NCBI GenBank assembly: GCA_008931825.1
Contig: QXVZ01024782.1
Span: 1-26,520 of the forward strand
DNA: 26,520 bases
Direction of reading: 5' to 3'
DNA from: Phallusia fumigata
Taxonomy: Eukaryota > Chordata > Ascidiacea > Phlebobranchia > Ascidiidae
In this document: positions 10,457 through 20,686 of the stretch, in pieces
How the letters are laid out: every line of letters starts with the position of its first letter
Position numbering within the stretch: the first letter of the stretch is position 1
The notes under the pieces: model-generated
Databases searched by the model: none
Seen by the model: only the letters and a program-made list of their open reading frames with translations
What the model was told of the DNA's origin: nothing
Made by a program: the position numbers and the translations under genes

Positions 10457-11437
10457 ATGGAAGTTTGTGGTCAAGTTTTTAGAACTGTAGCCGAAAACTC
10501 ACAAGAAATCAGGGAGCTTTATGTAACAGATGAAGTTCTAAAGGTTGATGGAGAGCCTTCCCCAATAAACTTTCACAGAAATTTTGTAGCCAAAAATATT
10601 CCCTGCATTTTTACAAACTGTATAAATTCTTGGCCTGCTTTAAAGAAATGGTCTGCAAACTATTTTAAACAGATATTTGGGAATAAACCTGTTTCAGTTG
10701 CTGTAACTCCAAATGGATATGGTGATGCAATTGCTAATGATATGTTTATGCTTCCTCATGAAGTTGAAATGCCAATGGATGAGGTGTTATCACATCTGTG
10801 TATTTCGGATGCAGCACTTGGTGGTGTGTATTACATTCAAAAGCAAAACTCAAATCTTTTGACTGAATTTCCAGAATTGGTTGAAGATGTTGCAGAAAAT
10901 TTGACATGGGCAACTAATACATTTGGTAAACAACCTGATGCTGTTAACTTTTGGATGGGAAACAGTGCAGCTGTAACATCTTTGCATAAAGATCATTATG
11001 AAAACTTGTACTGTGTTATCAAAGGGAAAAAAATATTCACCTTATACCCACCGACTGACAGGCCATTTATACCTTACAAACAATATAAGGTGGGAAAGTA
11101 CATTTACAACAGGAGTAAATGGGGAGTTGAGGAGATAGATGATAGTGTTCCATGGATCCCAGTAGATCCTTTAAAACCTGACTTTGACACATACCCACAG
11201 TTTAGGCTGGCAAAGCCTATCACTTGTGAAGTTAATGCTGGTGAAATTTTGTATCTTCCTGCATTATGGTTTCACCATGTACAACAAGCTGATGAAACTA
11301 TCGCTGTAAATTATTGGTATGATATGGAGTTCGACATGAAGTTTACATACTACCAATTAATGAACAATCTTGCAAAGTTATTCGAGAATTCATTGACTGT
11401 TGATTTAATAAACAAGTTAGAAAGAAAGGATTCCTGA
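10457..11437 (+). CDS. JMJD7: JmjC lysyl hydroxylase JMJD7
   Basis: This is an intact, intronless gene of 326 residues; human JMJD7 has 316. JMJD7 is an Fe(II)- and 2-oxoglutarate-dependent oxygenase known to 3S-hydroxylate a lysine in the translation GTPases DRG1 and DRG2. Visible signatures are an N-terminal helical and cupin-like region (FVAKNIPCIFTNCINSWPAL), the metal motif SLHKDHYENLYC with iron ligands His177 and Asp179, a probable 2-oxoglutarate Lys192, and the distal ligand His273 in LPALWFHHVQQ, followed by AVNYWYDMEFDMKF. The ATG lies in a good context (ACAACAATGG). AATAAA sits inside the last codons (11407-11412) and the next gene's ATG is 73 bases beyond the stop, so the mRNA 3' UTR must be almost absent. 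This is the expected picture for an upstream operon gene. Confidence 0.96.
   Translation: MEVCGQVFRTVAENSQEIRELYVTDEVLKVDGEPSPINFHRNFVAKNIPCIFTNCINSWPALKKWSANYFKQIFGNKPVSVAVTPNGYGDAIANDMFMLPHEVEMPMDEVLSHLCISDAALGGVYYIQKQNSNLLTEFPELVEDVAENLTWATNTFGKQPDAVNFWMGNSAAVTSLHKDHYENLYCVIKGKKIFTLYPPTDRPFIPYKQYKVGKYIYNRSKWGVEEIDDSVPWIPVDPLKPDFDTYPQFRLAKPITCEVNAGEILYLPALWFHHVQQADETIAVNYWYDMEFDMKFTYYQLMNNLAKLFENSLTVDLINKLERKDS
11407..11412 (+). terminator. Poly(A) signal inside the JMJD7 reading frame
   Basis: A canonical AATAAA lies 23 bases before the end of the stop codon. Cleavage at the usual 10-30 bases would fall between about 11422 and 11442, at or just after the stop. No other AATAAA occurs before the next gene. 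Confidence 0.65.
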
Positions 11438-11463
11438 TATTTTTTCTCTTTGTTTCAATTTAG
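11438..11463 (+). promoter_or_regulatory. Intercistronic trans-splice acceptor candidate
   Basis: The 26 bases after the JMJD7 stop are almost all pyrimidine (TATTTTTTCTCTTTGTTTCA) and end in TTTAG, with AG at 11462-11463. This is a textbook 3' splice site with no donor upstream except in JMJD7's single exon. It would give the glycosidase mRNA a 47-base leader (11464-11510). A weaker alternative AG is at 11484-11485. Confidence 0.6.
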
Positions 11464-11497
11464 AATATTTTCAAAATTGATGTAGGTAAACGAACTT

Positions 11498-12566
11498 ACT
11501 TAAAAAAACCATGGCGGAAGCAAAGCGTTTAAAAGAGGACATGGAGAGGAAAAAGAATTGGAAACGCTGGGGTCCCTACTTATCTGAACGTCAGTGGGGA
11601 ACTGTAAGAGAAGATTATTCGGAAGACGGGAGTTGGTATGTGTTTTTCTGTACTTTTGCTTTCAAGAACAATGTGGTAAATGTTTTATTCTGTGAAACGT
11701 TATTTCTGTAACCTATCTGACCATATTTAGCATACCGCATAAGGAATTCTTTGTTACCCCAAGTTTTATATTTATTGAAGCAATTTGTGGTTATTTTTTA
11801 GCTGGGGTTATCTGAGTCATGATGATTCCCGTTCAAGGGCATATCGCTGGGGAGAGGATGGTTTGCTTGGGTTTTGTGACAGACAATGTCGACTCTGTTT
11901 TAGTGTGGCTCTTTGGAATGGAAAAGATCCAATCCTTAAAGAACGACTCTTTGGCTTGACAGGTCAGTCCAATGACAATCCACAAAAAATGTTCTATCTT
12001 TTCTTGGGTTCCAATAGTTGTGATAATCATACCTGACACTTTAATTTTATTAAATATCTTATCTATACCATGGTTAGGGGTCTGACCATGGAAATGCTAT
12101 TGTACATTGTGTTGCACCATGTGTACTCCCGAAAAAAGTATATGCATAGAAAGTGTAAATGAATGAAAAACCTAAAACTTGGTGATTGTATGATGATCTG
12201 GGTTTCCTGTACAACTAGGTCCGGAGGGTAACCATGGTGAAGATGTAAAGGAGAACTACTACTACCTCGATAGCACTCCTACACATTCTTACATGAGGGC
12301 ACTGTACAAATACCCACAGAATGAATATCCGTATGGCAAAATTGTTGAAGAAAATAGGAATCGCGGACTTGATGTCCTTGAGTATGAGCTAGAAGATACA
12401 GGTACTACAAAGTTATATTAAGTTTTCTGAAATAAAAAATAAATACCTTTTACGTTTTGATACAGGTGTGTTTGATTCCAATAGTTACTGGGACGTTACT
12501 GCAGAATATGCTAAAAATGCCCCTCAAGACATTTTATGCAAAATCACAGGTGATAAGAATACAAAC
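11498..12566 (+). repeat. Exons 1-4 of the glycosidase, haplotype copy A
   Basis: This matches 12898-13966 at a constant 1400-base offset, with no indels and 17 substitutions (about 1.6%). Fifteen of these fall in the first 390 bases and two at 12416 and 12419. Copy A alone continues into exon 5 (12613-12771) before the N run. Confidence 0.9.
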
Positions 12567-15500
12567 ATGTGTTTAATCTTATAATCATTGATATGTAAAC
12601 ATTGCAACTTAGTTTCTAACAGAGGAAAAGAAACGGCCACAGTACATGTGCTACCAACCCTTTGGTTTCGAAATACATGGATATGGGGTTGCACACATGA
12701 AGGTTGCACAATGAAACCATCAATAAAAAGCCTTGGGTCCTACAAGGTTCGATGCAAGCACGAATCTTTAGGTGAGNNNNNNNNNNNNNNNNNNNNNNNN
12801 NNNNNNNNNNNNNNNNNNNNNNNNNNNNNNNNNNNNNNNNNNNNNNNNNNNNNNNNNNNNNNNNNNNNNNNNNNNNNNNNNNNNNNNNNNNNNNNNNACT
12901 TAAAAAAACCATGGCGGAAGCAAAGCGTTTAAAAGAGGACATGGAAAGGAAACAGAATTGGAAACGCTGGGGTCCCTACTTATCTGAACGTCAGTGGGGA
13001 ACTGTAAGAGAAGATTATTCAGAAGATGGGAGTTGGTATGTGTTTTTCTGTACTTTTGTTTTCATGAACAATGTGGTAAATGTTTTATTCTGTGAAATCT
13101 TATTTCTGTAACCTATCTGACCATATTTAGCATATCGCATAAGGAATTCTTTGTTACCCCAAGTTTTGTATTTATTGAAGCAATTTGTGGTTCTTTTTTA
13201 GCTGGGGTTATCTGAGTCATGATGATTCACGTGCAAGGGCATATCGCTGGGGAGAGGATGGTTTGCTTGGGTATTGTGACAGACAGTGTCGACTCTGTTT
13301 TAGTGTGGCTCTTTGGAATGGAAAAGATCCAATCCTTAAAGAACGACTCTTTGGCTTGACAGGTCAGTCCAATGACAATCCACAAAAAATGTTCTATCTT
13401 TTCTTGGGTTCCAATAGTTGTGATAATCATACCTGACACTTTAATTTTATTAAATATCTTATCTATACCATGGTTAGGGGTCTGACCATGGAAATGCTAT
13501 TGTACATTGTGTTGCACCATGTGTACTCCCGAAAAAAGTATATGCATAGAAAGTGTAAATGAATGAAAAACCTAAAACTTGGTGATTGTATGATGATCTG
13601 GGTTTCCTGTACAACTAGGTCCGGAGGGTAACCATGGTGAAGATGTAAAGGAGAACTACTACTACCTCGATAGCACTCCTACACATTCTTACATGAGGGC
13701 ACTGTACAAATACCCACAGAATGAATATCCGTATGGCAAAATTGTTGAAGAAAATAGGAATCGCGGACTTGATGTCCTTGAGTATGAGCTAGAAGATACA
13801 GGTACTACAAAGTTACATCAAGTTTTCTGAAATAAAAAATAAATACCTTTTACGTTTTGATACAGGTGTGTTTGATTCCAATAGTTACTGGGACGTTACT
13901 GCAGAATATGCTAAAAATGCCCCTCAAGACATTTTATGCAAAATCACAGGTGATAAGAATACAAACNACCAGGAAAAATTGTCCTAAAAACATGTTTTTG
14001 CATTCGCAATGTTCCAAAACTATTGTAGGTGATCAGTCTGCGGTGGATCCAAAGAAAAGGGGCACAAAAGTTGCTGCACATTATGTGTTATCAATTCCTG
14101 CTGGAGGTAAGATGTTTCTGAAAATCAAGTTAATAACCACTACCCTGTGTCTGTCAACCACATTTGAACTTCTTCTTTATAGTCTAAAGGTTTTTGCAGT
14201 ATGTAGGCATGGCTGCCACCCCCCTAGGGTTCAAGTTAGACCACATAAATGAAAAAAGATCAGTGTTTTTTATTAGAGATAGGGCCTTATTGCTTGAGTG
14301 CATTTTTTTTGTGACAGGAATTTTTGCTCTGTTCTAGGCTCTGTTACACTTAAATCGAGACTTTATGATGAATCACTTTCTGTTTCTAATGCATTTGGTC
14401 GAGGTTTTGACGATACCTTCAAACTTCGTAAACTTGAATCAAACAAGTTCTATGGTGTAAGTTGGTGTAAAGCATTTTTTCTTCAAAAAACTTTGTTTCT
14501 TAACAAGTTAACTAAAACATTGGCACAGTAATTATGCAATACTTTATTGACAAACTTTAAGTAAATACAATTTGCAGTCATTCAGCAATTTGCAGCAGTG
14601 TTGTAGTTTGATATCCATCATATGTACAGGAATTTCCATTAACATGTATTAATTGTTTACCACCATTTGTGTGCAGGAAGTATTTCCACATGTTAATAAA
14701 GAACATCTGAACATTGTTAAACAAGCTTATGGCGGTTTGTTGTGGTCAAAGCAATTTTATCATTACATTGTGGAGGATTGGCTGCGGGGGGACAAGGAGC
14801 AAGTTCCGCCACCCAAAGCAAGGTAAATAAAAAGTTTCATACAAATATTTCTTTTATTTTAAATGTTGTAAGATACACTTTGACATAACATACAAAGTTA
14901 AACATTAAATCCAGCTGAGTTGAATCCAAGTTTGTTGTTTATATTGGGTAATGAACAAAAATTATTTTATCCATAACTAAAGTTTGTTGTGTATATTGGG
15001 TAATGAACAAAAATTATTTTATCCATAACTAAAGTTCCTCAAAAATGTTTGGTTGACTCATCATTGTAGTCTGACTGTCACTTATTGTGGTGAGTTTCAA
15101 TTTCATCTGAATCTGAGGCAAACAAATCCTCATACTTGGGAAGGGGTAAGCCTGCAATATAAAAGTTTTATCTCGCCCATCAAACTAAATTTTACCACAT
15201 AAGCACCTTGGTGCAATGGCAGTTTGAAAAGTAAAATTTAAAATTTATGTTTTTTTGTAACTATTGTTTACCATTTGGTGCTTGTGGTGTGGGATGTTTT
15301 TCATTAATGTTGGCAACCTGTGTTACTGTAGTTGAACAGGAAGGCAGGGCATCTCTGTTTATAGACACATAACAAAAATGCTGTTAAGTTACCAGTAATC
15401 ACAATTTACGCTTTATACTGTGTTTACATTTGTTGATTTTTTTAATGCTTTTTAATCATGTTATATTTATTTAACATGCCACAAGCATGTCTTTTTTATC

Positions 15501-18500
15501 AGTCACAATCAAAACTAAATAACCTGCCCTCCTAAACCTTTGAGCAATGATTTTTATTTTACCTGTTTAGTAAACTAACATGTCCTTCCAAATGAAATAA
15601 ATAATTTTTTTAATACAAAAAATTATTTAAAACTTACAGTGCTTGTAAATTTTGAGGCATTCTGTCTGCATCTATGGTCAATGTGTTATCTTTGACATTG
15701 TGATGTACAATAATATCATTGGCCAAATAGTTGGGTTTATGTCGTTTCCTACACTTTATAACAATGATAACCAGAAGAACAAGGACAAGCAAATATGCAA
15801 TTGCACTTGCTATGGCACTGGCTATTCCAAAATGATGCCAACTGAAACAAAAATAACAAAACTTGTTCATTTGTCAAAGAATATTCAGTTTGGTAATGCG
15901 TTTGAAGAAGTCTTGCAGTTTTAGGAAATTAACAAAACAATTTCACAACTTATCCTCTGAAGCTTCAATGCTGATAATAAAACAAATTTCCTACTTGTGA
16001 GCATTCATCAAATGTCCGAAATTCGGAGTGCTTGCCCCTGTCTTTATTGGTTCTATATTAAGAATAGGAAAAAAAATTATTCCAAGTTCTTTAGTTTATG
16101 CAAATGCGTACTTTACAATTACGGCTTGGCAGACTTCTGAGTACCTGTGGTTGCAGTATGTTGTAACGGATTGCTATGATGCAGGTCGCTTGTTGTGTTT
16201 GGCAAATGAAAATCAAAATCTGATGGACCCATGTGAAATAAATTGTCATGGTGTATGCTTAAAATAAAGTATTTTTTATTACAAACTAAACTTAAGAGCA
16301 AAAATCACGTTATTTTTATTTTATGATTTAAAACACTATCATATTACCATTTAAAACAAAGATAAAATTAAATCAGGTTAAAAAAGCAATGTGTTAGTTT
16401 GGCTGTTCTGTTGCATTCTTACTCACTTGTGGCCGAAAATTCCATGATGAAATTTTGGGCAGCAGAAGTCGTTTCTTATTCCATGTTCTGTGAAAGAACA
16501 GCAATCTTCTGGGCATTTTAATGTGGCACATGTTTCAGCTGATATGTGTGTAAGCGCCATCTCCAAGAATGTAACAGCACCAAATCATGAACTCCTTCTT
16601 GTATTGCTGTGAAATACTTGTGAAGTTAATAGGACAACTACCCCTCTTAGCTGCAGTATCTATGTGATGACAAGAACACTTGAAATTGTTATTTTAGTCT
16701 CAAACTGTTGTTTTGCACAACTCTGGTCACATGACATCTATAGCACATTCTGACATGTTGACAAACTGATCGATGCATATTCCTAAAATATTCAAACTCA
16801 TTTATGATTACTTGAATTGTACATGTTTTGTTACATAAACAACACTTTGCTATGTCCACAAGAGCATCTGGTGCCAGTTACGATGTGTATTTCTGGACTT
16901 GTTTTGGCAAAAGCTTTGTCAAATCACATTGATAACGTATGGAATTTACTGTTCACAGATTGTGTGGGCGAAATCATGAATGGAAACACTTGTTTAATAG
17001 AGATGTTGTTTCAATGCCAGACAAATGGGAATACCCATGGGTATGTTCAATTTAAATTAATATTTTGCATGTGTACAAAAGTGTTTACTTTTTTCAGTAT
17101 GCTTCGTGGGATCTTGCTTTTCACATGATACCTATGTGCAAAGTTGATGCAGAGTTTGCAAAAAACCAGTTGCTTTTGTTTCTGCGGGAATGGTATATGT
17201 CACCTAGTGGTCAGGTAAACAAATGTCACAGTTTTTGAAAAGCTAAAGTAAAATGTTTTATGTGTGCTCGTGTGTGTGTGTGTGTGAACCTTACAAACTG
17301 TTACTGTACATATTTTTATAAAGAGGAACATTCTGTGAATATTGCAGATTCCAGCATATGAATTTGCATTTGATGATGTCAACCCACCAGTTCATGCCTG
17401 GTCGGTTTATCGAGTTTATAAACTTACTGCGCCGAAGGGCCAACGAGATCAGTTGTTCCTAAAACGCTGCTTCCAAAAACTGATTCTAAACTTTACATGG
17501 TGAGACTAAATGCGCATGCAATGTACACAACAGTTTGCTTAAAAATACTATTCATTTATGTAATAGGTGGGTAAACCGGAAAGACCCTGGTGGAAAAAAC
17601 ATTTTTTCTGGTGGGTTTCTTGGACTGGATAACATTGGTAAGTTGGTAATGGTAAAAATTATTCATATGCTGGTATGTGTCAAAAACTTTTAAAATGTTA
17701 CAGGTGTGTTTGATCGATCAAAACCTCTACCCACAGGTGGTCATTTGGAACAGGTAGTCAAAAGAAGTGCACAGAATTTATTCAAACATAACGATTCAAA
17801 ATTTATGTATGATTATTCTGCAACAGCCATCAGATCATTTAATTCCCCTTTGCTTGTAGTTGGTATTAAGTGGAACCACTCAGAAGAAAATTTTAGCTTT
17901 GGATATTATTGATTGCCACTATAACATGTTGTTTCTTATATTTTTTGACAATATTGCTCAGATTGCATTTTTTTGACCAGCAGTATCCTATAGATTGCAT
18001 TAATGCTTTGGTGTTATATTATGTGCTGTTTAAAATTGCAATATTTTACTGTATTTTCAACTAAATTGAGCATTTCAATTGTATTGTATTTTCAATTTCA
18101 ATTATTGTTTACAAACACATCATTGCAGGCTGATGGAACTGCCTGGATGGCTTTTTTCTGTGTTGTGATGCTGGACATTGCACTGGAATTGTCTCTGCAT
18201 GATCCTTCGTATGAAGACATGGCAAGCAAGTTCTTTGAACATTTCGTCATGATTGTTGATGCCATGAATTCTGCTGGAAATGGAGAAGGTCAGTTAACAA
18301 ACAAGACTTTAAATTGTGATTTGTACATGTGCACACTGACCATTGATAAAAATGAATGAGTCAACGAATTTTTAAAAGCTTGTGTATGTGTACTAAATAT
18401 TAGAAACTGTAATGCAACCTGCTGTTTATTTAGCCTAGTGCAGAAATTTTAAAAATTCACATTTTGTTGACTAAATAATAAGCTAATAAAGCAACATTGA

Positions 18501-20686
18501 TAGGCTTTTTATTGACAGGTTTGTGGGATGAGGAAGACGGATTTTACTATGATGTGTTACGTTTTGATGATCACTCTCAACCTTTGCGTGTTCGTTCCAT
18601 GGTTGGTTTGATTCCACTCTATGCTTGTCTTGTTCTCGATCATGAAAATTTCTTCAACCTGCCAGGATTTAAAAAACGGACGGACTGGTTTCTAAAGAAC
18701 AGAAAGGATTTAGAGTCCAGGGTTTGTAACAAGTCTCCATGTTTTCTGATAAATATGACTTATCACTTCATAACCATTTACTGAATGTAACTGATGCCAT
18801 CATAACGAATCAGTAACTTTTGTCCCCCATTGGTTAACACACAGGTGCCTGAAACGAATTTCAAACATTTAAAAGTACAGCAATATGTGCCAAAGTAAGT
18901 GAAGGTTTTATATTTGATAGTTGGTACAATGCAAAGTATTTTATGACATTTGGTTGTTTTTCCTATTTTTGATTTTTTGCCTTCATACGTTTTACATGCC
19001 CGTTTGTCGAAAGTCAATCGTATTTACATGCAAAACCTAAAGGATGCTTCAATTGGATGTCTTAAGTTACAATCTCGTCGAAAAACGCTGTTCTGCCCGC
19101 CGCAAAATCGGAGTGATTGTCAGGTTACGATCCAAGCTGCGATCAACAACTGGTCTCATATTGCCACTTAAAACATAAATTGCCGTATATTCTCGACAGC
19201 TTGGCAGTCGTTTCGCTTTCTAAAATAAGCCGTCTCACAACGATGCACTTTATTTGAACCGTTTTATTTTTAATTCTGCAACTTCGCTATGTGCGCAAAA
19301 ATGTGTACAATGTTCAGATTGAAAAGTGGGAACTGCAGCAGAGGTTAACAGCAACGCAATAAGCATGTACGTGTAAAGCGACGTAGTGTGCATTTGTACA
19401 CTTGGTACCTTTTTTTCCATAAGCAGGTGCGCCTGACATTAATTTATCAACTAAAATTTATTGTTTTAGTTAAATACTTTAAATTGGTTGTAAATTAGTT
19501 GCAAAGCATGAGAAGACACTCGGTTTATTGTCTACTTTTTTTCTCTAAAGTAATCACTAATGCGCATTCGCATTTGTTTTTGTAATAACATGAACACGAA
19601 CCTCTGATCTGGTTTATTAAATCGTCAAATCTAATGTAATATGTAACATCTTATAAAACTTAATAAACGACCACCCACTAGACAAATACGCAGAAGCAAG
19701 AGCTACCCACAATGACACAAGCGTTAATCTATGTCCGTAACCTTAAATCAGGGGTTTTCAACCTTATTGGTATCGTGTCCCACAAATGCGAGTCTAATTT
19801 TGACAAATCCATATTTGAGAATTGATTTAATCCAACTTCGCTTTTTAGCAGTCACAAGCTCTCAGACATAACCGAAAGTAGAGAAGTCGCAATAGCTTTA
19901 CATTTACCTTAATAACTGACCACACCAGATTTAAGCAAATTGATACAATTATGGTCAAAGCACAAAAGGCGCTGTACAGGCGTTTGTTACAGATTGTTAC
20001 GTCACAAAGGGAAGAGTAGTTCCTCGAATTAAAGTTTTTTTTAATTGGCTGTGTTAAAAAAGTCTGCAATTGCCTTCAGTTAGTGTAATACCTTTCAAAA
20101 GTGTTTTTGCNTTCTCTCTTTTTCTTTCTTTTTTTGTTTAGTGCATAACATTGGTTTTGCTGCCATATTGTTGCTAAGGGCGAAACGTTAATATTGGACT
20201 TATACCTCATAACCTAAACCGCGTTACTTAGGTCATTAAGAGTTAATATTGTGGTTGGCGACACACCGCCAAAGCTTACTTCAGGTCACTGTACAATTCT
20301 TACACAGCACAAGTAGGGCGATGTAATCTATTGTGTGACAATAAGATTTATTTATTGGTTAGCGTGGGTAAGGCTATTAGGTTTAAATAATGCTTGTGAC
20401 CTTTGATTGGATTCAGCAATTGTATTCATTCCTTCCTTTCAAATTGACTATGCACTATTAGCACTGCTACCAATATAAGCAATCGCATGGGTGTGGTAAC
20501 CCATACAGTTATGTTGTAAAATACCAAAAAGTTAGGGACTGTAATGCAGGAAAATTGTACTTGCTAGTTGTACATACACAAAAAGCTAGGACTTTAATCA
20601 TATTTTGTTTCTACAGTCACCAAACTGGCTGGACAGCTGTAATCGTGAACTGCATTGAGCGCCTTGCTGATATTAGGAAAGCATAG
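11511..20686 (+). CDS. YMR196W/MGH1-type glycosidase (GH63-related), multi-exon, assembly-broken
   Basis: Homologues of this (alpha/alpha)6-barrel glycosidase family are common in bacteria and fungi (yeast YMR196W); the substrate is not deducible. Exons: 11511-11635, 11802-11962, 12219-12401, 12466-12549, 12613-12771, (start lost)13968-14106, 14338-14456, 14677-14822, 16959-17040, 17098-17214, 17348-17499, 17567-17637, 17704-17753, 18129-18288, 18519-18721, 18845-18894 (less sure), 20617-20686. All joins I could test keep phase. Family blocks in order are [119 protein letters not shown] and the C-terminal HQTGW. About 690 residues are visible of the roughly 880-900 I would expect. No signal peptide is seen, so it is probably cytosolic. 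Exons 1-4 recur at 12911-13949 as a second haplotype copy. Confidence 0.88.
12777..12897. other. 121-base N gap
   Basis: It lies directly after the donor of exon 5 (GGTGAG) and directly before the point where the exon 1-4 copy restarts, 13 bases upstream of its ATG. Confidence 0.95.
12898..13966 (+). repeat. Exons 1-4 of the glycosidase, haplotype copy B
   Basis: Exons are at 12911-13035, 13202-13362, 13619-13801 and 13866-13949. The copy differs from copy A by three amino acids (K15Q in the KKNW motif, S to A in SRSRAYR, F to Y in LLGFCD). Its intron 4 is cut by an N at 13967, and the sequence resumes inside exon 6. Splice sites and frame are intact, so this is not a decayed pseudogene. Confidence 0.9.
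14929..15032. repeat. 52-bp tandem duplication
   Basis: Two adjacent 52-base units start at 14929 and 14981 and differ by one base (T or G in TTGTTKTATATTGGG). They lie in the glycosidase intron and, on the other strand, about 45-150 bases beyond the stop of the nested membrane-protein gene, probably in its 3' UTR. Confidence 0.85.
15078..16560 (-). CDS. Nested six-cysteine single-pass membrane protein (Shisa-like/STMC6 type)
   Basis: The four exons on the minus strand are 16427-16560, 15638-15841, 15272-15354 and 15078-15151. All have GT-AG borders and consistent phases, giving 164 residues. The outer part has exactly six cysteines, C11-x4-C16-x3-CC(20-21)-x11-CC(33-34), then one membrane span (about 49-74, rich in Ala, Ile, Leu and Val) and a basic stop-transfer KCRKRHK. 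The tail ends in an acidic segment after [13 protein letters not shown] fits the LPxY type of WW-domain ligand used by NEDD4-family ligases. This layout matches the Shisa-like STMC6 superfamily of small membrane adaptors. No signal peptide is visible. The true N-terminus may lie in an unseen exon joined at an acceptor near 16539 (CATATCAG). The whole gene sits inside one glycosidase intron, antisense to it. Confidence 0.72.
17270..17286. repeat. (GT)8 microsatellite
   Basis: A pure GT dinucleotide run lies within a short glycosidase intron between the exons at 17098-17214 and 17348-17499. A similar TGTGTG stretch just precedes it. Confidence 0.9.
18895..20616 (+). other. Apparent glycosidase intron holding an assembly join; exons missing
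   Basis: It starts with a perfect donor (GTAAGT) at 18895 and ends with the acceptor TTTGTTTCTACAG before the final exon. The family's conserved region between these points, roughly 200 residues, is not encoded on the plus strand here. A single N at 20111 marks a join where those exons were probably lost. The rest is AT-rich sequence without recognised genes, apart from a hAT-like end at 19749. Confidence 0.65.
19749..19790. mobile_element. hAT-like terminus fragment
   Basis: CAGGGGTTTTCAACCTTATT repeats the first 16 bases of the terminus at 6511, then diverges (GGTATCGTGTCCCACAAATG). No opposite end or target duplication was found, so this is probably a truncated or old relative. Confidence 0.45.

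Noticed and set aside
12911-13949. A second, paralogous glycosidase gene
   Set aside because: The 1.6% divergence without indels, the N joins on both sides and the complementary exon content fit an allelic copy much better than a paralogue.
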